64,000 nt of DNA, taken from assembly GCF_030540825.1 (NCBI RefSeq), contig NZ_JAUOEO010000002.1, positions 1 through 64,000 of the forward strand. Reading direction: 5' to 3'. A program made the translations under genes and the position numbers. Source of the DNA: Flavivirga spongiicola (lineage in GTDB: Bacteria; Bacteroidota; Bacteroidia; Flavobacteriales; Flavobacteriaceae). Below, one piece after another: positions 8,582 to 17,720 of this stretch; the first letter of the stretch is position 1; the number at the start of each line of letters is the position of its first letter. The notes under the pieces were generated by a model. It worked only from the letters and a program-made list of their open reading frames with translations. It was not told where the DNA came from and did no database searches.

Positions 8582-10210
8582 TTAAAAGTGTTCGTGTAAA
8601 TGATGGTGTTCATCAATTAGTGGTCCACCTTCAATAATCTGTTCAGATGCTTGACCTGCAAATTTTTCAAAGTTTAAGTGGAATGAGTGTGCTAACTGAA
8701 TAGCTTTACCAACATATGCACCCTTTTTTAACCATGTGTTCATAGGGTCTAAAATTTCAGATGGAACCCCTGGACAATATTTAGGCATATATAAGCCGAA
8801 AATAAAGTTTTGCTCGTAATCTACATTGTCTAAGTCTCCGTTAAGGATTGCAGTAATCATAGCTCTTGTATATTTTAATTTTATACGAGATCCTACGCCA
8901 TAAGGCCCTGCACTCCACCCTGTATTAATTAACCATACATTGACACCGGCTTCTTGCATTTTTTTGCTTAACATTTCACCATAAACAGTTGGATGTAACG
9001 GCATAAATGGTTCTCCAAAACAAGCAGAGAAAGAAGGTACGGGTTCTGTAATACCAGCTTCTGTTCCTGCAACTTTAGCAGTATAACCAGAGATAAAGTG
9101 ATAAGCAGCTTGCCCTGGTGTTAATTTTGATACTGGAGGTAACACACCAAAAGCATCACATGTTAAAAAGAATATGTTTTTAGGGTTGTCTGCATAAAGT
9201 GTTTCCTGAATATTATCAATGTGATAAATAGGGTAGCTTACACGCGTGTTTTGAGTAATGCTACTGTCTTCATAATCTATGTCTCCATCATCTTTAAATA
9301 CAACATTTTCTAGTATAGCTCCTGGTTTAACAGCTCTAAAAATGTCTGGTTCTTTTTCTTCAGTTAAGTCAATAACTTTTGCATAACATCCACCTTCAAA
9401 GTTAAAAATAGTGTTGTCTGCTGTCCATCCATGCTCATCATCACCAATTAATTTTCTATTTGGATCTGCAGATAATGTTGTTTTTCCTGTCCCAGAAAGT
9501 CCAAAGAAAATAGCTGTGTCTCCATACTTTCCAACATTTGCTGAGCAGTGCATTGGTAGTACATTTTTCTCAACAGGTAAAATCATGTTTAATGCTGAGA
9601 AAATACCTTTTTTCATTTCACCAGTATATGCAGATCCTCCAACTAAAGCTATTTTTTGAGTAAAGTTTAGAATTGAGAAATTACCTTGACGGATGCCATA
9701 AGCTTCCGGGTCTGGACAAACATATCCTGGAGCGCAAAGAATGAGCCAATCTTCTTTAAAGTTTTCTAATTCTTTTTCGCTAGGTCTTAAGAACATATTG
9801 TAAACAAATAAGTTAGACCAAGGTAGTTCGGTTACAGTTCTAATATTTGTTCGATATTCCGGTTCTGCACATACATAACCATCTCTTGCATAAATTTCTT
9901 TTCCAGAAAGATAGTTTGTTATTTCATTTTTAAGTTTATCGAAATTTTCTGGAGATACTGGTTTATTTGTTTTCCCCCACCAAACTTTATCGGCAGTGTA
10001 ATCATCTTTTACCAGAAAACGATCTTTAGGAGAACGTCCGGTAAATTTACCTGTATTAACAGCAAGCGTTCCGTTTGCAGTTTCTTTTCCCATACCTTTC
10101 TCAACGGTAATTTGTTGAAGCTTCTCTGGAGATAAATTCCAATTCACTTTCACGTCTTTTAAGCCATACTGTTCTAAACCCGTATGCTTAGCTGTTGTTG
10201 CATCTTTCAT
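8582..10210 (-). CDS. pckA: Phosphoenolpyruvate carboxykinase (ATP)
   Basis: A gluconeogenic enzyme that converts oxaloacetate and ATP to phosphoenolpyruvate, CO2 and ADP in the cytosol. From the chosen ATG the protein has 542 residues, typical of the ATP-dependent family. Visible motifs are the P-loop-like kinase-1a motif G-L-S-G-T-G-K-T-T, the D-D-E-H-G-W block that follows, the N-terminal G-R-S-P-K-D-R substrate loop, and the I-N-T-G-W-S-A-G-P-Y-G stretch. A longer in-frame start at 10264 would add 18 unrelated basic residues and overlap the upstream transporter by 13 bases; the ATG at 10208-10210 gives the conserved family N-terminus. It probably forms an operon with the SLC13 transporter, and together they suggest growth on dicarboxylates. 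Confidence 0.96.
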   Translation of the reverse strand: MKDATTAKHTGLEQYGLKDVKVNWNLSPEKLQQITVEKGMGKETANGTLAVNTGKFTGRSPKDRFLVKDDYTADKVWWGKTNKPVSPENFDKLKNEITNYLSGKEIYARDGYVCAEPEYRTNIRTVTELPWSNLFVYNMFLRPSEKELENFKEDWLILCAPGYVCPDPEAYGIRQGNFSILNFTQKIALVGGSAYTGEMKKGIFSALNMILPVEKNVLPMHCSANVGKYGDTAIFFGLSGTGKTTLSADPNRKLIGDDEHGWTADNTIFNFEGGCYAKVIDLTEEKEPDIFRAVKPGAILENVVFKDDGDIDYEDSSITQNTRVSYPIYHIDNIQETLYADNPKNIFFLTCDAFGVLPPVSKLTPGQAAYHFISGYTAKVAGTEAGITEPVPSFSACFGEPFMPLHPTVYGEMLSKKMQEAGVNVWLINTGWSAGPYGVGSRIKLKYTRAMITAILNGDLDNVDYEQNFIFGLYMPKYCPGVPSEILDPMNTWLKKGAYVGKAIQLAHSFHLNFEKFAGQASEQIIEGGPLIDEHHHLHEHF

Positions 10211-10251
10211 TTTGTTCAATTTTAAGGTTCCTATTAATATTTTTTTAGTTT

Positions 10252-12093
10252 TTAAAAAGGCCATATTATTGGCACTAGTATTAAGGTTATTATAAAAAAT
10301 AGAAGTAGCAATGGCGCTCCTACTTTTAGGTAATTCATGAATTTGTATCCACCTGCGGTCATCACCATGGCATTAGTTGTTGTTCCTATTGGTGTTAAAA
10401 ATGCTGTTGACGCACTTATAGCAACCACTATCATAAAAGGAGCAGGGGAGAGATTTAACGAGTTTGCAGCAAGTATAGCAATAGGTGCCATTAAAACGGC
10501 TGTTGCTGAGTTATTAATTACTTGGCTAAACGTTGTTGTTAGTAAAAACACACCACCTAATAATAATACGGGGTGAATAGATCCTAAATAATTTACCAAA
10601 CCATTGGCTATTACCTGTGCAGTTCCTGTTTTTTGTAGAGCCACTCCCATGGGTATCATAGCTGCAATCATAACAACACTCGTCCAACTGATGCCTTTAT
10701 AAGCTTTAGAAATTGGAACACAGCCAGTTAGTAAAACAATACCGGCAGAAATTAATGCTGCGATTGAACCTGGGACTATTTTAAAGACCATAAATATAAT
10801 CATGAGTACTAAAGCGCCTAAAGCGATATAAGATTTTGAGTTTAGACTCTCAATATTTTTAGCCATACCTTCCGGACTACCAATAATTACTAGGTTTTCA
10901 TGTTGCTTTTTTAAATCGTCTATATGTTCCCAGGTACCTCTTATTATAAAAGCATCACCAGCTTTTACGGTAATTTCTTTTTCTTGTAAGGGGGTATTGT
11001 TTCTTGAGGCTGCTAAAAGCTGAATGCCATATCGTTTAAAATATTCACCTAACTTGTATTTTCTACCAACCAACATAGAATTTGGATTTACGATAATTTC
11101 GGTCATACCAACCTCCTGATTAATTAGATTGTGTTTTAATTCATCTGTAATAGGCTCAAGAGGTAATAGCCCTAACCTGAAGGTGATCATCAGTTTGTTA
11201 ATAGCTTCAGTATCTCCTTTTACAGTTACAATGTCATGATAGAATAACTCTGTTTTTGGATTTGGAAATTCTTCAAAAGCAGGGACACCTTTTAAAACAT
11301 TTGGATGTCTTCTTTTTACACGGATGATGGTAACATTATAATTTTTTTCAAATAGCCAATCTTCAATTTTTGTATTAATTAATGGTGATAATAATCTTAT
11401 GCGTAATCTATAATAGCCATTATCAATTTTATAAGCTTCTATCCAATTATGTAAGGTTGAATCAATGTTTACAGGTTTATTATTTGTTTTATTTTTTGGT
11501 AATAGTCTGTATCCTATATATCTGAAATAAATTAATGCGACTATTAATAAAGGAATACCTATTAACGAAAATTCAAAGAAAGAGAATCCTTCAAAACCAG
11601 CATCTAATAAAGCATTACTAGCAATAATATTTGGTGGTGTGCCAGTTAGAGTTAGTAAACCCCCGGTATTAGAACCAAAAGCTACAGGCATTAACATTTT
11701 TGATGGAAGGGTGCCAATACTCCAGGCTGATGATATAGTAAGAGGCATTAAAGTTGCTACTGTACCTGTATTACTTACAAATCCAGATAATATACCAGCA
11801 CCTAATGTTACAATGACTAATAGCTTGGGAACGCTTTTTCCTGCCCATTCTACAAATTTTTTACCAGCTAAAGCTGTCCAACCGGTTTGAGCGATTCCTT
11901 CACCTATAATAAAGAGTGCGGCAATCATAATAACTGTTGGATTACTAAATCCACTTAATGTTTCGGTGGGCGTTAAAATTCCTGTTAAGAATAAACTTAT
12001 CATAGACATGAGAGCTACAATATCTGGTGTAAACTTTCCCCAGACAAAGAGACCAATTGTAATAATTAAAATGAGGAGCATTAAATAAATCAT
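10252..12093 (-). CDS. SLC13-family (DASS) permease with two TrkA-C domains
   Basis: A 613-residue inner-membrane transporter of the divalent anion:sodium symporter group, which imports dicarboxylates, citrate or sulfate. About five to six membrane helices (1-200) precede two soluble RCK-C/TrkA-C modules (about 215-400), then a second membrane block (425-613). The family motif with S-N-T-G-T-V-A-T in the first half and N-N-S-A-T-A-V-L in the second marks the two helical hairpins that bind Na+ and substrate. The gene ends 41 bases before pckA on the same strand, so import of a C4 acid followed by PEP formation is a reasonable inference. Sulfate remains an alternative substrate. Confidence 0.88.
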   Translation of the reverse strand: MIYLMLLILIITIGLFVWGKFTPDIVALMSMISLFLTGILTPTETLSGFSNPTVIMIAALFIIGEGIAQTGWTALAGKKFVEWAGKSVPKLLVIVTLGAGILSGFVSNTGTVATLMPLTISSAWSIGTLPSKMLMPVAFGSNTGGLLTLTGTPPNIIASNALLDAGFEGFSFFEFSLIGIPLLIVALIYFRYIGYRLLPKNKTNNKPVNIDSTLHNWIEAYKIDNGYYRLRIRLLSPLINTKIEDWLFEKNYNVTIIRVKRRHPNVLKGVPAFEEFPNPKTELFYHDIVTVKGDTEAINKLMITFRLGLLPLEPITDELKHNLINQEVGMTEIIVNPNSMLVGRKYKLGEYFKRYGIQLLAASRNNTPLQEKEITVKAGDAFIIRGTWEHIDDLKKQHENLVIIGSPEGMAKNIESLNSKSYIALGALVLMIIFMVFKIVPGSIAALISAGIVLLTGCVPISKAYKGISWTSVVMIAAMIPMGVALQKTGTAQVIANGLVNYLGSIHPVLLLGGVFLLTTTFSQVINNSATAVLMAPIAILAANSLNLSPAPFMIVVAISASTAFLTPIGTTTNAMVMTAGGYKFMNYLKVGAPLLLLFFIITLILVPIIWPF

Positions 12094-12341
12094 ATCTTGT
12101 GATTGTTTATTAGTTTTAGTGTCTAATTAATTATAGAGTAAAATTACATCTGATTACCGCTAATAATTATGACGAATGTCATGCTTTTTACGGGTGTGTT
12201 ATTTTTGGGAAATTGTGAAGATTTTGAACTATTAGGTGTAGAAAATGAATACGAAAACGTGAGAGTAATAATGAGTTTTTAATGATTTCTTATATATTCA
12301 ATAGATTTAGATTTAAGGATTGTAAATAATTAACAAAATAG

Positions 12342-13136
12342 ATGGAAAAAACAGAATTCAAGATATCTAAAATGGATTGTCCTTCTGAAGAAAATTTAAT
12401 TCGGATGAAATTAGAAGGCATAGAATCGATTAAAAATTTAGAATTTGATATTCCAAACCGAAAGCTTTTTGTATTTCATACAGGGCAAATAGATGCTATT
12501 GAGAAATCTATAGATGAACTGAATTTGGGAAGTACAAAAAGAAGTACAAAACAAACTAATCAAACTGATTTTAAAGAAGAAATTAATCAAAAGAAACAAC
12601 TTTGGATTGTACTGAGTATTAATTTCTCTTTTTTTATTATCGAAATGACTACAGGTTTAATTTCTAAATCAATGGGACTTGTTGCTGATAGTTTAGATAT
12701 GCTTGCCGATAGTTTTGTTTATGGTATTAGCCTTTTTGCTGTTGGAGGAACACTAATTAAGAAAAAACGAATTGCGAAACTTGCTGGTTATTTTCAAATC
12801 ATACTGGCATCTATTGGTTTTATTGAAGTTTTAAGACGATTTTTAAATGAAGAAGTATTGCCTAATTTTTCAACTATGATAATTGTTTCTATTTTTGCGC
12901 TTATAGCAAATGGAATTTGTTTATATGTGCTGCAAAAGACTAAAAAAAAGGAAGAAGTACATATGCAAGCGAGTATGATTTTTACATCAAATGATGTGAT
13001 TATTAACTTCGGAGTTATCATTGCTGGAATTTTAGTGACTTGGTTAAATTCAAACAAACCAGATCTAATTATAGGAACTATTGTTTTTGTTTTAGTGATT
13101 CAAGGCGCTTTTAGAATTTTAAAACTCAGCAAATAA
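12342..13136 (+). CDS. Cation diffusion facilitator-type transporter with HMA-like N-terminus
   Basis: A 264-residue membrane protein. Residues 1-65 form a ferredoxin-like heavy-metal-associated fold, but the usual C-x-x-C is replaced by M-D-C-P-S-E-E, with a single Cys. About six membrane helices follow from 85 onward. The second helix contains D-S-L-D-M-L-A-D-S, which fits the CDF metal site (D-x3-D). The large C-terminal cytoplasmic domain of classic CDF proteins is missing, so this is a short relative. Likely substrates are Zn2+, Co2+ or Fe2+, which is inference. It is followed by bshB1 after 25 bases, possibly cotranscribed; bacillithiol is linked to metal buffering. Confidence 0.78.
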   Translation: MEKTEFKISKMDCPSEENLIRMKLEGIESIKNLEFDIPNRKLFVFHTGQIDAIEKSIDELNLGSTKRSTKQTNQTDFKEEINQKKQLWIVLSINFSFFIIEMTTGLISKSMGLVADSLDMLADSFVYGISLFAVGGTLIKKKRIAKLAGYFQIILASIGFIEVLRRFLNEEVLPNFSTMIIVSIFALIANGICLYVLQKTKKKEEVHMQASMIFTSNDVIINFGVIIAGILVTWLNSNKPDLIIGTIVFVLVIQGAFRILKLSK

Positions 13137-13161
13137 AAAATAAATACTAACAAAAAGTATT

Positions 13162-13878
13162 ATGAAATTAGATATACTAGCTATTGGAGCGCATCCTGAT
13201 GATGTAGAATTAGGATGTGGTGGTACCATAGCGAAAGAAGTTTCCAACGGGAAAAAAGTAGGTATCATAGATTTAACAAGAGGTGAACTAGGAACACGAG
13301 GTACAGCTGAAACAAGAGCTATTGAAGCTAATAATGCTGCTAAAATACTAGGTGTAGCCGTTCGAGTTAATATGGGATTTGCGGATGGTTTTTTTGTAAA
13401 TGATAAAGAACATCAATTAGAAATCATTAAAATGATTCGTAGGTATCAACCAGACATTGTGCTTTGTAATGCATTTGATGACAGGCATATAGATCATGGT
13501 AAAGGAAGTAAACTAGTTAGTGATGCTTGTTTTTTAAGCGGATTAATTAAAATTGAAACTAATGATGGGGAAAAGACGCAAAACCCATGGAGACCTAAGC
13601 AAGTATATCATTATATACAATGGAAAAATTTAGAGCCAGATTTAACTGTCGATGTGTCTGGTTTTATAGATAAAAAAATGGCATCTGTACAAGCTTATAA
13701 AACACAGTTTTATGATGGTAGTAGTAAAGAACCTGAAACACCTATATCTAGTAAGAACTTTACAGATAGTATTGTTTATAGAGCCAGAGATTTAGGAAGA
13801 CTAGTAAACGTTGAACATGCTGAAGGTTTCACTGTTGAACGTCATGTTGTGGTAGATAGTTTATTCGATATTAAATAG
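13162..13878 (+). CDS. bshB1: Bacillithiol biosynthesis deacetylase BshB1
   Basis: A zinc-dependent deacetylase of the LmbE/PIG-L fold that removes the acetyl group from N-acetylglucosaminyl-malate, the second step of bacillithiol synthesis. In 238 residues it shows the Zn motif A-H-P-D-D at 10-14, the T-R-G-E-L-G-T-R-G stretch typical of BshB1, a D-R-H-I-D-H motif that supplies the second ligand His, and the C-terminal G-E-x-F motif in altered form. Other bsh genes are not in this window. Family assignment is firm, and bacillithiol use is common in Flavobacteriia. Confidence 0.92.
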   Translation: MKLDILAIGAHPDDVELGCGGTIAKEVSNGKKVGIIDLTRGELGTRGTAETRAIEANNAAKILGVAVRVNMGFADGFFVNDKEHQLEIIKMIRRYQPDIVLCNAFDDRHIDHGKGSKLVSDACFLSGLIKIETNDGEKTQNPWRPKQVYHYIQWKNLEPDLTVDVSGFIDKKMASVQAYKTQFYDGSSKEPETPISSKNFTDSIVYRARDLGRLVNVEHAEGFTVERHVVVDSLFDIK

Positions 13879-13993
13879 TTAGAATTTTTAAGCATTTTAT
13901 TTTTGATATCAATACAAAATATTAAAAAAAGTCTTTGTAGAAAAGGTTTAAATCAATTACATTTGCACACGCATTACAAAATGCAAGTTACAC

Positions 13994-14068
13994 GGTGGTT
14001 GTAGCTCAGTTGGTTAGAGCATTGGTTTGTGGTACCAAGGGTCGCCGGTTCGAATCCGGTCTTCCACC
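13994..14068 (+). tRNA. tRNA-His (anticodon GTG)
   Basis: A complete cloverleaf can be drawn. It has D stem GCTC/GAGC, anticodon stem TTGGT/ACCAA with loop TTGTGGT and anticodon GTG at 14029-14031, and T stem GCCGG/CCGGT with loop TTCGAAT. An extra G at 13994 pairs with C73 at 14068, the identity mark of tRNA-His. The acceptor stem pairs except for two adjacent T-T oppositions (positions 5-68 and 6-67). The 3' CCA is not encoded. A strong terminator follows. Confidence 0.93.
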
Positions 14069-14077
14069 CAAAAGCAA

Positions 14078-14108
14078 AAGCCTTTCAATTTATTGAAAGG
14101 CTTTTTTT
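14078..14108 (+). terminator. Rho-independent terminator of tRNA-His
   Basis: A 12-bp inverted repeat (AAGCCTTTCAAT and its complement) with a very short loop, followed by seven Ts, begins 10 bases after the tRNA. Confidence 0.85.
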
Positions 14109-14271
14109 GTTTTTAGACTTAGACTGTTTTAACTGATAAATAAGGTGTTATTGTGTAATACCATTTCTGTTATAATAGGGTTGGTTATCTATCTAATAAT
14201 ACCATACCTTGTTCTTAAAGCGTATAATTTTATTAGCAATTTTTAAAGGTTTTTATGTCATAATATTATCA

Positions 14272-15549
14272 TTAAGAACTGTAGTCTGGTGCCCAATAGT
14301 TCCCAGAAATGGTAATCATAGAAAGCAATTTTATCGTGTTTGAATAATAATCTCCATCCACTAAATCATTCTGTGATATTAAATTTTCGTATAAATTATT
14401 TAGCCAAGTCTGGTTATTGATATCCGTCATTGCTCCAACAGCAAATGGACCAACGAATGTTACATCATTCCATGTAAATATTTTGGTACCATCCAAATTA
14501 TAGCCATTGGAAATATTATTTACGTTGCCAGAAGTAGATGTGGCTAACCAGGTATTCAATTTTGTAATTACTGTTTTCGCCCTGTTGTCACCTGTTATTA
14601 AATAATCTGTACTTATCCTCCAAGGAAAACGGCAGGCATTATAATAATAGCTCCCATCATATATTCCTTCCAAATAGTTTTGCCCAGCAGGCATTGCAGT
14701 GGTATTGGTGTTTATAATAAAGTCAGGTACTAACCCTGTAGTCGTGTTTTGAACTGTAGCGACCAAATCATAGCATTTATCAACAGTTAAATTCCAATTT
14801 GAATTGCCAGTAGCCGTTGAAAAAGATTTAAAATGACTCGTAATAAAATCCGAAGATCTTGTTCCGTAGTAAAAACTCGGATTGTTGGATTTGCTCCAAT
14901 CTCCTAGTTTCACGGTTGAGGTATTGGGGTTGATTTCATCTTGCATTATTGCATTAATAATGGTTTTTGCTTCTTGCAAGTAATTGATGTCTCCCTCGCT
15001 CTTCCATTGAGCATGTGCCAGCAAAAGTGAAAACGCAATATCAATATCACCATCACTAGCCGAACCATCTGCAGAACTAGATACATCATTACATGTTATT
15101 TGCTGCCAGTCCATCAAATTATGGTTAATATTACTTGGATGGGATTTGTAATATTTGAACATGCCATCAAAATATAATTTGGCATTATTTTCATGACCAG
15201 CCATATAACACATGATCAGCATTCCGTAACCGTGCGCTTCGGAAACTGTTTTTGATTCATTGCTATACTGAATATAATATTCATTAATGTTTCCACAATC
15301 ATTTTTTAGATATTCTGATTTCCACTCATTGTAAAATGTTTTTGTTTGATTATCTAATTCTGTTTGAGTATAATTATTTGGTTTAATATAATCTCCAACG
15401 TAAACAGTATGATTGGGAAATGGATAATTTGACACTTGATCACCTATAGATGGATCTTGTTGACTTGTTGGTGGGGTTTGATTATTTGTACACGTAGCTA
15501 CAAAAAGTAGTATTGCGAAAATCAGGATTACATTTATAAACTTTACCAT
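14272..15549 (-). CDS. Glycoside hydrolase family 8 lipoprotein
   Basis: A 425-residue secreted or surface lipoprotein. The signal peptide ends at V-A-T-C with Cys20; Thr at the -1 position is unusual for a lipobox. The GH8 (alpha/alpha)6 catalytic domain spans about 50-420. The acid is probably Glu104 in S-E-A-H-G-Y-G-M, and the Asp-rich D-G-S-A-S-D-G-D-I-D-I-A segment at 161-172 supplies the second catalytic residue. These motifs resemble the Bacillus-type endoglucanase/lichenase/chitosanase branch more than BcsZ. It therefore probably cuts a beta-1,4-linked glucan or chitosan. It is the last gene of the minus arm of the glycan locus, separated from the GH9 gene by a 365-base gap that holds a repeat, so it may have its own promoter. 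Confidence 0.88.
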   Translation of the reverse strand: MVKFINVILIFAILLFVATCTNNQTPPTSQQDPSIGDQVSNYPFPNHTVYVGDYIKPNNYTQTELDNQTKTFYNEWKSEYLKNDCGNINEYYIQYSNESKTVSEAHGYGMLIMCYMAGHENNAKLYFDGMFKYYKSHPSNINHNLMDWQQITCNDVSSSADGSASDGDIDIAFSLLLAHAQWKSEGDINYLQEAKTIINAIMQDEINPNTSTVKLGDWSKSNNPSFYYGTRSSDFITSHFKSFSTATGNSNWNLTVDKCYDLVATVQNTTTGLVPDFIINTNTTAMPAGQNYLEGIYDGSYYYNACRFPWRISTDYLITGDNRAKTVITKLNTWLATSTSGNVNNISNGYNLDGTKIFTWNDVTFVGPFAVGAMTDINNQTWLNNLYENLISQNDLVDGDYYSNTIKLLSMITISGNYWAPDYSS

Positions 15550-15577
15550 AATTAAAATTTTATAGCTATTTTGATAA

Positions 15578-15738
15578 TGAACTCATTTAAACTTTTTTAA
15601 TTGGCTAAAAAATGGCCCTTTTATACCCATTTTTTATCTTTTTTCCTTTCGTAGCTTAGCTATGCAACTCAAAAACGCCTTCAAATGGAAACAAAATTGC
15701 TAATTTTCACTACAATCCAAAAGGTTTAAATGAGTTCA
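15578..15738. repeat. Dispersed inverted-repeat element, copy 1
   Basis: A 161-bp element bounded by an inverted repeat (TGAACTCATTTAAAC at 15578-15592 and its complement at 15724-15738). The core contains CGTAGCTTAGCTATGCA near 15651 and shares many blocks, in the same orientation, with the copy at 53629, including AATTGGCT and a TTTAAA-bearing end. It occupies the gap between the GH8 and GH9 genes. No coding sequence is visible inside. Confidence 0.7.
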
Positions 15739-15843
15739 ATGTGAGTTAATTATATCTACAGTTTAATTCTTCAATATTTATGTCTAAATACGTTTCTATC
15801 ATAAAATGCGACATATAATTCGTTTGTTTTTCACCATTTCATC

Positions 15844-15865
15844 ATTATAAAACATGTGCTCAGCT
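15844..15865 (-). repeat. Detached end module of the dispersed repeat
   Basis: The 22 bases here are the exact reverse complement of 53653-53674 in copy 3 (AGCTGAGCACATGTTTTATAAT), and the first 17 bases of that module also occur in copy 2 at 47168-47184. Copy 1 lacks this module inside its inverted repeats but has it about 105 bases away in opposite orientation. This suggests a rearranged or fragmentary second element. Confidence 0.6.
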
Positions 15866-15914
15866 GTTGGCAAGTAGCTTCGGGGATGGTTCGTTTCAAG
15901 AAACTCTTTATTTA

Positions 15915-17702
15915 CTATTCTTTAATAGAAGTTATAGCGAGCATAAACCAAGAACCGTGAGGCATCCATTGTTCTGCCCAACGCCAATTTTGAGCAGGGT
16001 CTTCTTTGTAGTGATCGGGCATATAGGCAATGTCTGTTTCATCTGTAAATCCAGATGTAATACCGTTTGCAACACCTCCTTTAAAATTAAAGTGATCATT
16101 TTCAATGAAATAATCTGGATTGTTAAAACCGATACCGTCTACCATACAGATATCATAAGGGTTTAAACCTAATATCCAATTTATGTTATTGGTTGCTAAT
16201 TGTATTGCTAAGGGTTTTTGTTGTTCTGTTAAATAAGGTTGCACCATATAAAAAGCACTTGCATAAGATGCTAAACGAGAGTTTTCTCCTTGCCACCAAT
16301 AACCTGTTTCGTTTTGATGTGGTATAAAAAATGCTGCTCGTTTTTTGTTTTCATTAATCGCTTTTACATATTGTCTAGGGTAACCAAAAGGATTATTTAC
16401 TTCTGAAGTAATTTTTACTTCAAAATCAAAAGATTTTTGAATGGCATTTATAGCCGTATTTCTAAAATTTTCATCAGTTTCGAACTCTAAAAATCGAGCT
16501 AATGCAATTAAAGGCAAACCTGCTTCCACTGCATGAAAATATGGGCGATTACCAGTGTCATCTGCTTGCCACCATCCAGAATAGTTTTCATCACTACTCA
16601 ATCTATTTGTTAATTGAGTCATTCTTTTTCTAGCATAGTCTAGATACGATGATTCTTTAGTTGCTACAAAAAGTTCTGTGGCAGCTATTAATGCGCAATA
16701 ATCATCAATTATGTTATCGGTACCATCGTCTGTATAAGCGTTGTTGTTTTTTATAAGATGATTAAAACCTTTAATGGCGGCTGTTAAATAATCCTGCCTG
16801 CTATATTCTCCTTTAGAGTTTAGTTGTGAAGCTCTTGCTAGAGCAGCAATAGCTATGCCTCCTCCTTCTCTAAAAGCAGCTTTGTATAGATCGCTTCTTA
16901 TTCCATCTTGAGTTTTATAGGCGCAAATTTCTCTTCTTTCTGGATCTCCAGACCAATTGTCAAAAATTGTTAAATAAAAATAACCTAATTCATCTTGCAT
17001 GCGCATTAAAAAATCGGCACCATAAGTAGTTTCTTTTAGCATCCGATTTACAAGATTTTTATCTACATTTTCCTTTTGTTTGTATTTTGAAATCGACTCC
17101 ATTAAATTCCATACAAAAATTGGAGTTTGCTGAGGAGGCATAAAGTTTGAATAACACAAATGACTGAAGTATTTAGACTTGTCTCCTGAAGCATCATACC
17201 ATCCGCCATGAACATCTACGGTGTCTTTTCTTGCTCCGAAAAAAGTCATTTTACTATCTTTTTTTTCAAAATCAACTTCGGGATGTTGAGACTCAAAACC
17301 TTCTATTAGCAGTTCTAAACCTTTGTCAATCATTGTTTTATTGTCGATTTTAAAAAGTCGACTTTTAAACTCTAATCCATCTATACTAGTGCTAATAGTA
17401 TACTCACCATCTACGTTAAATTTGCTAAAATCACCAACAAAAGCATTGCCTGTGTTCCAATTATCAATTTGCCCTCCTTTTTTAAAGAGGCCTTTGAAAA
17501 CAGCGGTATTACTTTGGTCAAGAATTTGAAATTGTTCAGGGACGACATTTGCTTTAGTTTGAAATACGACATTTTTAAAATCAGATTTGTTATAACCCGT
17601 ATGATTTAAAAGTAAAATAGCTTCGAATGATACTTTAGGTTTGTTGCAACCTACTATAATTAGCATAGCAAATAGGTGCCATATAGTAATAGATTTATTC
17701 AT
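15915..17702 (-). CDS. Glycoside hydrolase family 9 lipoprotein with N-terminal Ig-like domain
   Basis: A 595-residue enzyme anchored by Cys19 after the lipobox I-V-G-C. An immunoglobulin-like cellulase-N domain (about 25-115) precedes the GH9 (alpha/alpha)6 domain. The G-G-W-Y-D-A-S-G-D motif near 160 supplies the catalytic-base aspartates. The C-terminal block N-E-T-G-Y-W-W-Q-G-E-N near 463-474 contains the likely acid, Glu about 473. GH9 enzymes cut beta-1,4-glucans, and some remove glucosamine units. It lies 18 bases downstream of a ROK kinase, so it is part of the MFS-ROK-ROK-GH9 operon. The exact polysaccharide is not determinable. Confidence 0.9.
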   Translation of the reverse strand: MNKSITIWHLFAMLIIVGCNKPKVSFEAILLLNHTGYNKSDFKNVVFQTKANVVPEQFQILDQSNTAVFKGLFKKGGQIDNWNTGNAFVGDFSKFNVDGEYTISTSIDGLEFKSRLFKIDNKTMIDKGLELLIEGFESQHPEVDFEKKDSKMTFFGARKDTVDVHGGWYDASGDKSKYFSHLCYSNFMPPQQTPIFVWNLMESISKYKQKENVDKNLVNRMLKETTYGADFLMRMQDELGYFYLTIFDNWSGDPERREICAYKTQDGIRSDLYKAAFREGGGIAIAALARASQLNSKGEYSRQDYLTAAIKGFNHLIKNNNAYTDDGTDNIIDDYCALIAATELFVATKESSYLDYARKRMTQLTNRLSSDENYSGWWQADDTGNRPYFHAVEAGLPLIALARFLEFETDENFRNTAINAIQKSFDFEVKITSEVNNPFGYPRQYVKAINENKKRAAFFIPHQNETGYWWQGENSRLASYASAFYMVQPYLTEQQKPLAIQLATNNINWILGLNPYDICMVDGIGFNNPDYFIENDHFNFKGGVANGITSGFTDETDIAYMPDHYKEDPAQNWRWAEQWMPHGSWFMLAITSIKE

Positions 17703-17720
17703 GATTGATATTTTTAAATA

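Noticed and set aside
9411..9659. 82-codon plus-strand open frame inside pckA
   Set aside because: Antisense to the P-loop region of pckA, whose protein sequence is strongly conserved; a shadow of the real gene.
12094..12341. Short plus-strand frame near 12179 in the gap before the CDF transporter
   Set aside because: Only about 19 codons, no conserved features, and A+T-rich surroundings; no support as a gene.
15867..16166. 99-codon plus-strand open frame at the end of the GH9 gene
   Set aside because: Largely antisense to conserved GH9 sequence, with Cys/Phe-rich nonsense composition; no support as a gene.
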